NCBI GenBank assembly: GCA_028551475.1
Contig: CM052356.1
Span: 15,837,884-15,901,883, forward strand
Origin: Casuarina equisetifolia
Taxonomy: Eukaryota; Streptophyta; Magnoliopsida; Fagales; Casuarinaceae
DNA length: 64,000 nt
Reading direction: 5' to 3'
Under the pieces are notes generated by a model. It worked only from the letters and a program-made list of their open reading frames with translations. It was not told where the DNA came from and did no database searches. The position numbers and the translations under genes are program-made. Below are positions 47,027 through 58,700 of this stretch, in pieces (the first letter of the stretch is position 1; the number at the start of each line of letters is the position of its first letter).

Positions 47027-50000
47027 GAGACGACCTTAGAACGTGCCTAGCGGTAGCAGTTCAATGCAAACAATAGATCAGGCAGTAGATTAATAGAGAA
47101 ATTCATTCTTTTATTCAATTATATGTATTATGTTCAGTTTAAAAAAAATGCAAATTTCTACTCCATTTCCTATGCAAAATTTCATTTCACTATCCAACAA
47201 AAAGCTAAATGAATTCCGATATGATGTCCGTCTAGATTCCTCATAACTTCTAGACAATGGAGAGGGGCGTAAAACTCGGCCCTTCCTATGGAAAAGACAA
47301 TTCCTTCTGATAACATGCCTGAATTTCTTCTCCTAGGTTATTAAATGCAAGCTGTCGTTTGCAGAATACTTGAATCCATGCTACAAAACTCAATGTCAAC
47401 CAAATATCAATGTTGGTTAGCATTTGACTTTTTTCCTCCTGCAATGATGACCAATCTATGAGAACACTAAGAATTGTCTATTATTTCCTTAAGAAAACGG
47501 AAGGTTTTCTTTAATGGTGTTAGTTCGAACCGAGTTTTTCCACTTCAAAGTAATAGATAAAAGACACAAATATTACTAAAATACTGTAATGCAAGATAAT
47601 TATTGTTGTTAATATATTATTGATTCTATGTGAGAAAATAAGAAAAATTATATCTATAAGTAATTGAGCGTTTAGGCAAAGTTATAGGATATAATTCATG
47701 AGTTAGAAGACATTACATTTAAACTTAGTTCTAACACTATATTAGAAAACTCTATTTTATCCTTCAACAATATTATTAAGGAAAAAAAAATATTTGAACA
47801 TAGAAGAATTATATTGGATCTATATGGTGGGCATGTACTAATGCTAACTCTCATTCAACTCTAAACTCTTAAAAATATATTCAATATATGAGGAATACTT
47901 ATGTTACTCTTTGTTTAATCTAAGCTCAAGATATGCTTAGTATAATTTTCTAATATGATATTAAAATTTATGTTGGCTATACTTTACCTTTATGTGACCT
48001 TAAATCCAATAAAGTTAATATGTAAAAAAAAAAATGTTACAAGAATCTTATATTAGAAGATATGATTAATGAGATAAAATTTAAATAAAATATTTGAACT
48101 CTTAAGGTTTTTGGGTTAAATTTTTATATAACATACTTTATTTTCTTACATTAGAAAGGAAAATGAGATGATTTGTCCTTGTAAAAGGGTCTAATTACTT
48201 CTCACATTAGGTTGACCTTTTGAGATTTGATAAATATATTAATGCTAAAAATTATTATTATTTTTAACAACTAAAATTATTTCAATGAAACCGTGCTCAG
48301 AAAATGAGAATCTTACCAAGCTATTGACAATGGCTCGAGTTGGGCAATTTTTCAACCAAGTAGTTTGCTCCATTGTTGCAGGGCAGTTGGCAAAGGTTTG
48401 AATTTTTGATAACTTCTCGCTTTCAACCTTCTTTTATTATTCACTAGCATCGATTTTGTGACGGTACTCAATTACCATAAAGCCGTATCTTTTTACCCGG
48501 CACTATGACCACCGCACCCATCAACAACCCACCGGCCGCTGCCAGCCCGTAACCAGAAGCCAATAACTTGAACAACAAGTTCGCCATGTTGGTCCGGGCG
48601 CTCAACACGTGAACCGAGACATGACATGCTCAGAATGTCACCCGAGCCAGCATTGAGCACCGACGAACCGCGGTTCACTTCCCGAGTGGCGCCTGCCCCC
48701 ACCGCCCCCGACACGTTATATGTCGGTGTTGGCGTCTCGCCTTCCCACCTATAATGGCAACAAAGGCATCTGTTCGACACGCTCGAGGCCTAATTTTCTT
48801 AATTGTTTACATTTCTTTGATGTCCCTTTGTCTCCTCTTTTAATTTCCATCATCAAAGAAATTAGATAACTTACTATTAAAAAGTTTATATTTTTCATTA
48901 ATCTTTATAAGCGATGAAATGTTATAGTTGAACATAAATCTTACTGAAAATAAACAAGTTTCATTTTTAAAATATACTATTTAATAAATATGTAGAAATA
49001 TAAGAGAACCATTAAAATACATATAAACCTCGGTTTTACGGGACGTGCATGGCTAAAAATTCTCCCCCTCGTTTACTGTCGACGGCGGAGCTGACAGACA
49101 AAGAAATGGTACAAACTTGAAACTGTCGCTGTTTTCATCTTAAGATAAAAAAGTGATCCTCATGATTCCAATGCCAGTTTGTATTTGAATGGTGGGCCGG
49201 CGGCAGCTCGGAAGCCGATGAGGTTTGGTCGGTGCTCAGTGCTTGCTTTCGTGACATTTTAACGGCGGCTTGAATTTCCTCACATGGGGACCGCGGGAAC
49301 CGACAACGTAGGTTGTACATGAAGCCAAACTTTGAAATTTAACCATCTCGTGAAGGTTGAGTTTGTAAATATTTTGAGAGTAGCCCAATCACACGATTTT
49401 AAATTTTGAGATCACTCGATCAATAACTAGAATTAAATGTTATTAAGTGTTAAATAACTGTCTATCAATCGGGTCGAGACTATGAAGCCCATGTCATTTA
49501 ATTCAATCACACCCATGTATCAAATCTTTGTTGCCCGGCTAGTAATTGTTTTAGTTAGAGAAAGAGGTTGAGAGAAATAGGCATTAAACTTGAGATTTCT
49601 AGAATAAAAAGGCCTTTAAGTTGTTAATAATGTTATTAGATTACTAACAAATTAATCACCACAATGCGAGTAGTCATTAAAATTTGATATTTATTTTCCT
49701 TTTTTTAGATATTAAATAATAGTTGTAATATTATCAATCTTATCTTACTATTTGATTTTTTTATAAGTTTATATTTATCTTTTTAATAATTTATTCTAAG
49801 AGAAGAATTTAAATAAATACTAAACTCAATTTCAATGACACCCCATTATTGGTTCTTTGTAATCTTTATTTTTATTAATTTATCTCATTATTCATGGTTT
49901 GAATTGTATTTGATGTTGTTTAGTCAATGACATATTAATAAAAATTTCAATCATGACATTTAGAGTATAAGATTTTGTGTATATAATTTGGATGTATGTA

Positions 50001-50295
50001 TTATAATATTAAAAAAAATTACATTTGATTTGAGAAAATGTATTAAATAATATTTATTTTATAAATATTATTATCTTAACTAAAAATTTTACTCATTTGT
50101 TTGTAATTTTCCTTTTTTAAACTGGATATGAATAAGAATAAATAAAGGAAAAACAACTTTGGGCTTGGATATGAAAAAGAAATTTGCATTTTCATTTATT
50201 TGACCGGAATACAAATAATGAATTCAAACAATTTGATCTCTGTTGCGGCTAGTGGCTAAACTACTTTACACATTAACTGGATACAAGGTCGTCTC
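47027..50295. other. 3' flank of EXO-c with empty target sites, then gene-free DNA
   Basis: 47027-47900 pairs, inverted, with the 3' flank of EXO-b. The empty sites of the gypsy element and the 1085-bp solo LTR are at about 47550-47561 and 47689-47695. Beyond 48300 nothing firm is seen. A GC-richer patch at 48500-48780 carries short frames with no known domain. 48800-50230 is AT-rich. The stretch next to 50295 is the EXO-d 3' UTR. Confidence 0.6.
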
Positions 50296-51252
50296 TCACA
50301 CCAGAGTCGAACAGGTTTGGGTAGCCGGGTCAAAGAGTGCCGGAAGCAGGTATTTCCGGCCATTGGCCCCATTTGCGTTGTAGCTAGCACCGGTGGTTGG
50401 GTCGGCCAAGAGGTCTCCGGCGTAGCCAGGGTAAGCTCCCTTGCCGTACACACCAGGGCAAGCCGATGCAGCTTCCAGTGGCGCCTCCTTTGGACCCTGG
50501 AAGTAGCCATTTCCAAATGGGTTGGTGGCGGTTCCTGCTAAGAGGCTGGCCAGGTTGATGACCATGCCGTCCAGTCCCACATCGTTGTTGGGTGCAACCA
50601 AAGGGGGGCTCTGGGGGCCGTAGAGGGGCTGGTGGAACGGCCACGCGCACTGGCCGGGGCACTGAGTCTCAGAATTGCCAACCCAAATGTAAGCGAAGTT
50701 GTAGCTCTTGCCGTCGACGGACGCGCCCTTTGACGATCCATGAGTCCCACATTTGCTCATGCAGAACCCCTCAACCGCCACATCCGACGATGTCAGAACC
50801 ACGTAAATGGTATTCCCCTGCCCTCCCTTCGAGGCCAAGGCCACTATCTGCTGATTTGAGAGCGATTTCCCGTGAGAGTATGTCTCATCAACGATTTGGG
50901 CACCCAATGAGAGCTCCAGAGAGGCCGGCTTCTTGGAGTTGATGAGGTGGTAGTATTTCTCGGTGGTTCCCCACCACTTGGCGACGGAGGGCTGGGCTTT
51001 TTGTGATGTGGAAGTGGACAGGGAGGTCACAAAATCCGAAACGATAGCTCTTTGTGAGGGCTTAAAGTTTCCATACCAGATCAGATTGATGGAGATTTTT
51101 CCAGAAAGAAGAGGGCCATTGTGGTATTGGAAGAGCATAGGCTGTTGGGTTCCATCCGAGCCCGCGAGTATCCTCGCAGCCGAGCTGTAATGGAAGAAAG
51201 CTACAACCAGGACTAGCAGTAACAACAAATGAGCAGAAACGAACGAAGCCAT
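50296..51252 (-). CDS. EXO: EXORDIUM protein, copy EXO-d (intact)
   Basis: Intronless, 318 aa, with the same layout as EXO-a. The signal peptide is residues 1 to about 25, then [98 protein letters not shown] and [12 protein letters not shown]. It differs from EXO-a at scattered sites, mostly in residues 80-155 (for example [17 protein letters not shown] and [16 protein letters not shown]), while the second half is nearly unchanged. A predicted secreted, cell-wall-associated growth-related protein. The promoter resembles that of EXO-b, with TATA at 51376-51384 and a CGCG box at 51475-51480. Confidence 0.95.
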   Translation of the reverse strand: MASFVSAHLLLLLVLVVAFFHYSSAARILAGSDGTQQPMLFQYHNGPLLSGKISINLIWYGNFKPSQRAIVSDFVTSLSTSTSQKAQPSVAKWWGTTEKYYHLINSKKPASLELSLGAQIVDETYSHGKSLSNQQIVALASKGGQGNTIYVVLTSSDVAVEGFCMSKCGTHGSSKGASVDGKSYNFAYIWVGNSETQCPGQCAWPFHQPLYGPQSPPLVAPNNDVGLDGMVINLASLLAGTATNPFGNGYFQGPKEAPLEAASACPGVYGKGAYPGYAGDLLADPTTGASYNANGANGRKYLLPALFDPATQTCSTLV

Positions 51253-51375
51253 TGGAGAAGAGACGGAAGCTGAGAATGGAATGAGAAATTGAGACGATGA
51301 TGAAAAAGAGAGATGGAAGCTGAGAATGCTCAGTTAGGTTGAGCTGATGGTGAAGATGAACCACTGGGAGCTACA

Positions 51376-51384
51376 TTTATATAG
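51376..51384 (-). promoter_or_regulatory. TATA box of EXO-d
   Basis: ctatataaa on the minus strand, about 124-132 bases before the ATG. Confidence 0.5.
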
Positions 51385-51459
51385 CGCTCAATAGTGTGGG
51401 CGAGAAACCACAAGGAAAGACCTGAAAAGTGGCGTCCAAAATCACCAGTCAGCAAGTGG

Positions 51460-51480
51460 GATGCCAGCTCGATTACGCGT
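51460..51480 (-). promoter_or_regulatory. Conserved CGCG-box block upstream of EXO-d
   Basis: gatgccagc then acgcgt (51475-51480) on the plus strand, the same arrangement as upstream of EXO-a. Confidence 0.45.
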
Positions 51481-51599
51481 TGTTTTTTAATCAATTAGTC
51501 CAGGAACCCACTCTTACTTTAAGCCGACTCTGCCTGTAAGTCAATAGTTTCATGAGTAGGTTTCGGCCAGCTAAGGGGAACACGACAAAACTGAGTGCT

Positions 51600-53635
51600 T
51601 CTGGTACGGGCTTCTGCTAGGAATTTTAGAACAAGCTCGACTTTCTTTTTGTTTTATTTATCATTTCCTTACGTATGCGTAGGGGCATTCCAGCGGCTGA
51701 ACGAGGGTTCTGTTTTCCGATGCCAGATGACAATGCCGTGACTCACCCAAGATATGGCTGAATGCGAAACACCTGTTTGGTTGTATTTTATTCTTTGATT
51801 ATTTATTAATGGGGAGTTCCCTTGGGATTTGTGGGTAGCCGCCTTCCAGGAAGATGTTATCACAAAACGTGGTGAGTTGGACTCCACAATCCCCATGCGA
51901 GCTCTGTAGGAGGAGACTCAGGAGGCAACCCGCCCGGTCGATCAATGCCTAAAGGTCATCTTCAATAAGAAATGTTCCTTTTTCTTTGAACAATATCATG
52001 AGGTGAAAACAACGGAGATGAGTGTTTTATATTGTTAATATTTTGGTCAAAAATATTATTTAGTTATAGTAATAGTTCTTTTTTACCAATTGATTTATGA
52101 AAAGACGATAATATTTTTATTATAATATTAAAGTTTTAAGTTTTAAATATAATAAAAAGATATGTTGAAAAATAGTGTGAACGAATATCTTGTTGTATCA
52201 ATTTGTTAGTTTTAGAATTTGTTTACATGTAAAATGCGTTCATAGAGTGTGTTCGTAGAATTCATAGAGTGAATTCTGTAAAATGTGTTCCCTTGATCAA
52301 ATGTCCATCTCATTTTTACCTTTTACCTCAGACTATGTGAATCTTGACCAACCCGACTACCCGGTAGATGTTTGTTGGCCATTGGATTCTCGATTTTGGC
52401 ATGCAACTTGTGGCTATTGAGTTTTGGAAGTCAAATATCTTTCCTCGTGTTCACAGCTTGTGGGTATTGACCTTTTCATTCATAGTTAGCAATGAAGCAA
52501 CAACCTTAGTCTAGTCCACAGCTTCCTAGCTAAGTTAGAGGGCAGAAGCCAGCAGGGATTTGGTCGAAGTAGGAGACACCGCTTTCTCTTTTCTTTTACC
52601 TAATTAAAAGAAAAAAGAAAAAAGAAAAAAGCCATTCTACGACATATTCAACGTAGCTTTTCCTCAGAGGCTCCGGCTATTTCCTACAGTCTCATGCTTT
52701 TTCTGTACACTTTTGCTTTTTGCTGTTGAAGGTCATTATAAATTATGCATCATTGGGAGTTGTATGTTAAAAAGTTTCGGGATGCCAATTTGGTGGGGCT
52801 GCTCTCCCGCTTTGTGATAGAACTTTTACTTGCCATCTTACTTTGTTGCTTAAATCTTAAAAATCGGTCCAAAATCCTATTGGGTAGGAGCGGATAAGAT
52901 TGAGGTTTGGACACTTAATCTGGTATGTCAAAAGCTTATTTATGATCAACCAATAAATGGGCAGTTGGACGCGTCGATTTTGCAGATCCTGCAGATTTCT
53001 TCAGAACTTAACTTAACCAGGCGTGGCACTTTCGGTGCTTTTGTTGGTGAAACAATGGATTTGGCCTATCGATGGCTCTGCTCTGGCCAGCTAACACAGT
53101 TGTCTAGGCAGCCGGTGATTGAGCTGGATTCTCTTGGGGTTTTCAACAAGTAGTAATTGAAATGGCAGGACCACCTCCACAGGCTTTGAACCCACAAAGC
53201 GTAGCCTGGAAGCCATACTCTTTTGTCCTCGGATAATGGAAGCACTAACTTTTTCTTTATCTTGTTAAGGGTATAATGCAAGTTGTAGCTTCAAATTTCC
53301 AGGGAAAATGAATGGTACAACTGGGAGTAACTTTTGTTGGTCCACAGGAGGAAAATTGTTGTTGGGAGGCGCATTTACTCAGACCAAGTGCATCAAAGAA
53401 TTGTTTCTGTTCTTTGAATAAGAAAAGGACGAACATTTTAGTGTTTGAGCTTTCTATTGCTCACAAGGGTAGCAAGTACTTGCATAAGATTTGGCATGGT
53501 TATGGTAAACATCTTTCCAGCCAAAAGTTTAAACTTTAATTAAAATGTATATTCTTGTATGTTTTTATGTTTTTCTTCCAACATAAAACAACAATTACTT
53601 CATTATTGTGAACAAAATGCCTTTGAACTCACGAA
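51600..53635. other. Intergenic DNA between EXO-d and the EXO relic
   Basis: No gene is supported. A pyrimidine/purine run with aaaagaaaaaag units lies at about 52606-52632. Small frames near 52965-53540 have no family resemblance. Confidence 0.5.
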
Positions 53636-53835
53636 GAGCCCATTTCCAAATGGATTTTGTAGCCGTCCCAGCCGGTCACCACGCCGTGCAAAGCCATGTG
53701 ATCGATGGGTAATGACCAGGGATGGGTTTCATTGAAAACCTTAATGTCACACACCTCGAGCAGAATCCTCAACTACTACGTTTGCCGATGTCAGAACCAC
53801 GGTAATGATGTATTGCTGCCCAACTTTCGATAAGA
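53636..53835 (-). pseudogene. Eroded EXORDIUM relic
   Basis: Two separated stretches match EXO copies. 53760-53835 corresponds to the [15 protein letters not shown] region, with gccgatgtcagaaccacg intact. 53638-53690 corresponds to NPFGNG through the VDGM region, with catttccaaatgg intact. In an intact gene the middle segment with the CAWPFHQP block is much longer; here about 140 bases are gone. No start, stop or open frame remains. It lies just downstream of EXO-e... on the side toward EXO-d, so the array once had another copy here. Confidence 0.75.
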
Positions 53836-54470
53836 AATTAGACTTAATGCTGCTGGACTTCACGAGACCATTTACTTAATTTTTTTCAATTTAAAAATCA
53901 TATCAACACTGTCTTAGAAATCTTGGATTACATGCGGTGAAGAAGCAAATCATATCAACACTGAAGTTTAAACCAAGATTTTAAAAACATAAACTATTAT
54001 TCTTCGAGTATAAACTTATTCCTAAGAATAAGTAGACATGATTAAAAGGTCACTTTCTAAATGCCTTTTTAAAAAAGAACCATGCGATCATATTAGAAGA
54101 CAGATTTTGTCTGTTAAAGTTGACTCGTTAAGCATGCTTAGCACTGATGGCGAACTATTATGGAGGATCCAATTTGAAAGATAGTGCTTTGTTTCCTTTC
54201 CTGTCCTTTATTCATTTAACTTTTGAGTGGTCTGACAACTATGTTTAACTAATGAATTGGAAAGTTCATCTTCTTGGTAAAAGAAGCAAAATTTGCAGGG
54301 TCTCAATCTGTTTCAGAAGCAAACCAAAGAAGTTTGCTCTTATATTATTTGTTCCACAAAAGCAAAATCAATAAACAAATAAATGAATTGGACTAATTCT
54401 GCCTCTATGTAGCGTATGCATTCCAGTGATCACATGATCTAATCGCACTAATCCACTATCCCCTTTCTGA

Positions 54471-55426
54471 TCAGACCAGAGGTGAACAAGATGATGAAGC
54501 AGGATCATACAGAGCAGGAAGCAAGTACTTCCGGCCGTTACTTCCATGTGCATTGTAGCTGGCACCGGTCGTAGAATCCACCAAGAGGTTACCGGCGTAA
54601 CCAGGATAAGCACCTGAGCCGTAAATCCCAGGACAAGCCGAAGCGGCCTCCAGGGGAGCCTCGGCCGGTCCTTGAAAGTAGCCATTTCCGAATGGGTTGG
54701 TGGCGGTACCGGCCAGAAGGCTAGCCAGGTTGATTACCATGCCGTCCACACCCACGTCGTTGTTCGGGGCGACCAGGGGTGGGCTCTGAGGTCCGTACAT
54801 GGGCTGGTGGAACGGCCATGCGCATTGGCCCGGGCACTGGCTCTCTGAGTTCCCAACCCAGACGTAAGCAAACCTGTAGTTCTTGCCCTTGACCTGACCA
54901 GCTTTCGAGGCCGGTGCAGACCCATGAGTTCCGCAGCGGCTAACACAAAACTTCTCGACGGCCACATCGGCTGCAGTAAGAACGACGTTGATGGCGTTCT
55001 TCTGGTCGCCCTTCGAAGCCAATGCCACGATCTGTTTAGATGTTAGCGACTTCCCCAAAGTGTAGCTCTCGTCCAGCACCTGCCTTCCCAGAGAGAGAGA
55101 CAGCGAAGAGTGCTTCTGGAGGTAAGGTGGTAGTACTTCTCGGTGGTCTTCCACCACGTCTCAACCGAAGGCTGAGCATTTTGGGACGGGGAAGAAGTTA
55201 GGGAGGTGATGAAATCAGCGACTATAGCTCTCTGGGTGGGTTTGAACTTCCCGTACCAGATAAGATTCACAGAGATTTTGCCCGAAAGCAGAGGGCCATT
55301 GTGGTACCGCAAGAGCCGCGACGGGTCTTGCACAAGCTCACCGAGATTTCTCGCGGCCAAAGAAATTTGGAAGAGAGAAATCAAGAAGAACAGTTTGAGG
55401 AAGGTTTCAGAAACAGAAGAAGCCAT
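54471..55426 (-). pseudogene. EXO: EXORDIUM copy EXO-e, broken by a one-base frameshift
   Basis: The ATG at 55426 starts MASSVSETFLKLFFLISLFQ, a good signal peptide, followed by [20 protein letters not shown] and [13 protein letters not shown]. Near 55118-55124 the frame shifts by one missing base. The rest, from [19 protein letters not shown] through [29 protein letters not shown] and [12 protein letters not shown] to 54471, is open in the other frame. Unspliced and unedited, the product stops early after about 127 residues. The second frame has its own ATG at 55157 but no signal peptide. This copy is more diverged from EXO-a than copies b, c and d are. An A18 run lies directly before the ATG. 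The lesion could be a sequencing error. Confidence 0.88.
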
Positions 55427-55428
55427 TG

Positions 55429-55446
55429 TTTTTTTTTTTTTTTTTT
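55429..55446 (-). repeat. A18 run directly upstream of the EXO-e start codon
   Basis: Eighteen T on the plus strand, ending two bases before the ATG. The leader of the transcript would end in A18, then CA, then AUG. Other copies lack it. Confidence 0.85.
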
Positions 55447-55548
55447 CAGTGAAGCAGCAAGCCACTACTCCGAAAACTGAGGACTATGAGGACGAGAAGA
55501 AACTAGAAAGGCTTAGGCTGATGCTTGAAAAACGGAGGCTCAGGCCTC

Positions 55549-55559
55549 TTTATATATAG
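55549..55559 (-). promoter_or_regulatory. TATA box of EXO-e
   Basis: ctatatataaa on the minus strand, about 123-133 bases before the ATG. CGCG-containing motifs (cacgcgag, cacgcgcg) lie upstream near 55703 and 55727. Confidence 0.55.
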
Positions 55560-55799
55560 CTCCGATGAGGGGTTTTTCATTAACAAATTAAGATTAGGAA
55601 AGGGAAAAAGTGAGATTAAGCGAAGTTGCTCAGAAAGAGACAGTAAATGCTCTGTCTCTGAGCAGGAGATGGCTTGCCATTTACGATTTACGACTCCGTA
55701 TCACGCGAGAGTCCACCCTCGTAAATCCACGCGCGACAGCTGGGAACAGACTTCAAGGCTGCTTTATTAACCAAACGGTCCTTACTCCAGCGAAAGGCG

Positions 55800-58700
55800 A
55801 GAAGGGGAAGGGAAAAGAGACGTTGGGAGGACAGGCTGGAAGGAGCGTGTTGTATGGGGAACCGTGTACTGATCCAACTGGCAGTCAGCAAATGGGCATC
55901 CGAGGCGAGAAGGTGAGGTGACGCGCCCCGTTTGAATGTTACGAGGAGCATACGAAGCTCGTGAAGCGAGAAGCGGGGGTCCGGTTGGCTGAAGGTAATA
56001 TGTAAAAGCGTTGCCAGGCAAGGCTGGTCTGTCACCAACCCTGACGGTGAAGGACGATAGATTGTACAATCCTTTAGGGGTGCCCTTCGAGTGGGTGCCG
56101 GGGGAGTCCGGGCAACTAGTGGCCAATAATGACGGACTGTTAATCAATTGGCATTGGGGGAAATCTTCGGCTTTCGTGGGGAAACATAATCTGAATTGTG
56201 AAGTTACATCTTTATATCATCTTGACTCATTATATGAGAAATATTTATATCATCTTGTTTAACTTAAAATTCAAGGCACATTCTTATATACAAAATATTG
56301 AAAATGAAAGCATACATAAAAACAATATTAGATGATGTTTAAATATAAAATTACCTTTTAAATTTATCAATTAACTTTTAAGTTAAAATTTAGACTTTTT
56401 AACTAAAATAATAATATAACTCTCTTTGAAGCAAAATGTTTTATTATTTGTAAAATAAATTATTATATTTTCATCTCATGGGTTGTAGTCAAATCTTGTG
56501 AATTGTAATATTATGACTTTTTTCATGTCCAAGATGAAAAATTATGTTAAATTAATGATTGTCTCAAGTTTCTAATATCTTATCTTAACCCTTTATCTTT
56601 TTTTCTCCTAATTTGCAAGGAAAAAAAGTTAGTTCCTTTTCAACATTCAAGCTTTCATCTTCAGCTTATTCAATAAAAACATTTAGACATCTAGAATAAT
56701 AGTGGACAAGTGATTTTTACCTAATCCAGTTCAATCCATTGGTCAAATTTGGCTTACTTACTGCAAATATGAGTTAGGGTGAACTTGAACTAGTCAAAAT
56801 CCTTGGATTCTTTGGACTCTTTCTTACTCGACTCGGTGGTTTATCAGTACAATTAATGCAGCAATGGGACGACAGCCAGAACTTGGTGGAATTAATGGGT
56901 GAATTGAAGGACAACAAAATTGGGACAGGTTTAATTGATCCAAATGGTGCCACCCTTCCTGCTCAGAACTCAATCTGTAGTTTATTTAAAAGGGAACAGC
57001 AAACAAATATTGAACTAACTAGGGGGGTAATTTGGTGGAAGCCATCAAGGAAACACGTGCTTATTTCACTGGTTCCAGCAAGCCTGGGGAAACAGTGTTG
57101 AAATAACTTATCCAACTATAGAAAATGAATGCACACTGTCCGTAGCTCAAAGTATCTGAAGTTTTTTTATTGGTCATTGAATTCTTTTTCAGATTCGTAA
57201 GGAAGCAAGTCCACTCGTTCTTAATAGGCCAGTTCTACTACAGATGCAAAGTTTTTCTGATCTGGGTTTGGGTTTTCTTGTGAGTTGGCATTAATTGTAA
57301 TTTATCAGTTTTAAGTAGAAAAATAGTTTTGAAACGTAATATTGGAGTCTTTAATTTAGGTGAATAAGATTTTGTTATAACTCATGATTCAGGTAAAAGA
57401 TTTGTATTGTGATAACACTTATAAAACCTATAATTTTACGTGATAGTAATTATGATAAAAGTGTTAAAATATCTTTTATTATTTACAATATGTTATAATT
57501 TTTTATATAAAATAATTGTCTTATTTATTTTAAGTTGAGTTCTATGAAAAATGAATTTTTAGCAAATAAGCACCATTTGCAGCTAATAAAACTCTCAAAT
57601 GGTGAGGGTGTCCTTTCTTTATCTTCAATGGCAAACAAGTTTTGCTTGGAGATAAATAAAAGAATCACAAGAAGCTAGATCAAAGCTGTCGCCTTCCTAT
57701 CTACAACCTGAATTCACGAGCTTACGAGTAATCCTATACGCATCTAACATTAATTAATCCAAAGCATTCACGAGGCATGCAGTATCAGCTTATTCAATTA
57801 CGAGATTCTTACTTCTTGTGGTCGTAAATGCATATTTAAATAACAGTTTTTGCCAGTCCGTCCACCTACAATGCCCTAAGTTCCCGATAGACGCGAAACT
57901 GATCTACAGCGTGTCTAATGGGGAATTCATCACTGGGGATAGCTGCGATGTTTCAGACTTGCAGACAAGACATGATCAACTAAACATCTTAACGTGGTTT
58001 GTAGCTGCGCCACCGAGGTCCCACGAATCCACCCACTTTGGTCTCCAGAGAAATGTTTACAGATTGGAGCTTTGACAAGTTTCCCATCTATCTTGGATTC
58101 TCTTTGTCTGTCACGTCGCAGGATTATAGCTGTAATTTGGCTCCATCTTAGCAAACGTTGAATTAGCTAAGCGGCCTGAATGCTGTCCTAAGCGAGAAGA
58201 AGAAATAAATTAGTAGCCTGATTGCTGTCTTTTGTAAACGAAAACCTGGTTTATGAGGAGTTAGGAAAATTTGCCTTTTATCGTCTTTTTTGGTTGAATG
58301 ATATCTTCAATTTGATGTAGGTTGCTTTTGCCAAACAATTAAATATATTAATCATAATAATAGTTGTTTCATGTTGTCAATGTATTACTCTATTATTTTT
58401 CCTATATATTTAAGTGTTTTATTTCTTAATGACTGAATTTTAAAAGAGAAGTTAAGATGATATCATATCTTAACTTTAAGAACAATACTTTATCACTCTA
58501 CAGCATCCTGTTGTTCCATCACTCACATATTTAGTTATAAGATTTTTTTTTTCATTCCTAGAGTGTGTTAGAATAATGATTATTTTGTATTATCAATATC
58601 TTATCTTGATATCTTTCTTACACATTTGGATCTCTCTTTTTTTCTTAACAATGCAACAACAAGACATGTGAACATGTTAATTATTATTATCGTGTCTCTT

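Noticed and set aside
48493-48780. GC-richer patch with a 95-aa minus-strand frame, and a shorter hydrophobic frame in another register
   Set aside because: No family recognised and no supporting start or neighbour context. Left as intergenic.
57818-58075. 85-aa plus-strand frame
   Set aside because: No domain seen, opposed by a minus-strand frame, and lies in AT-rich spacer.
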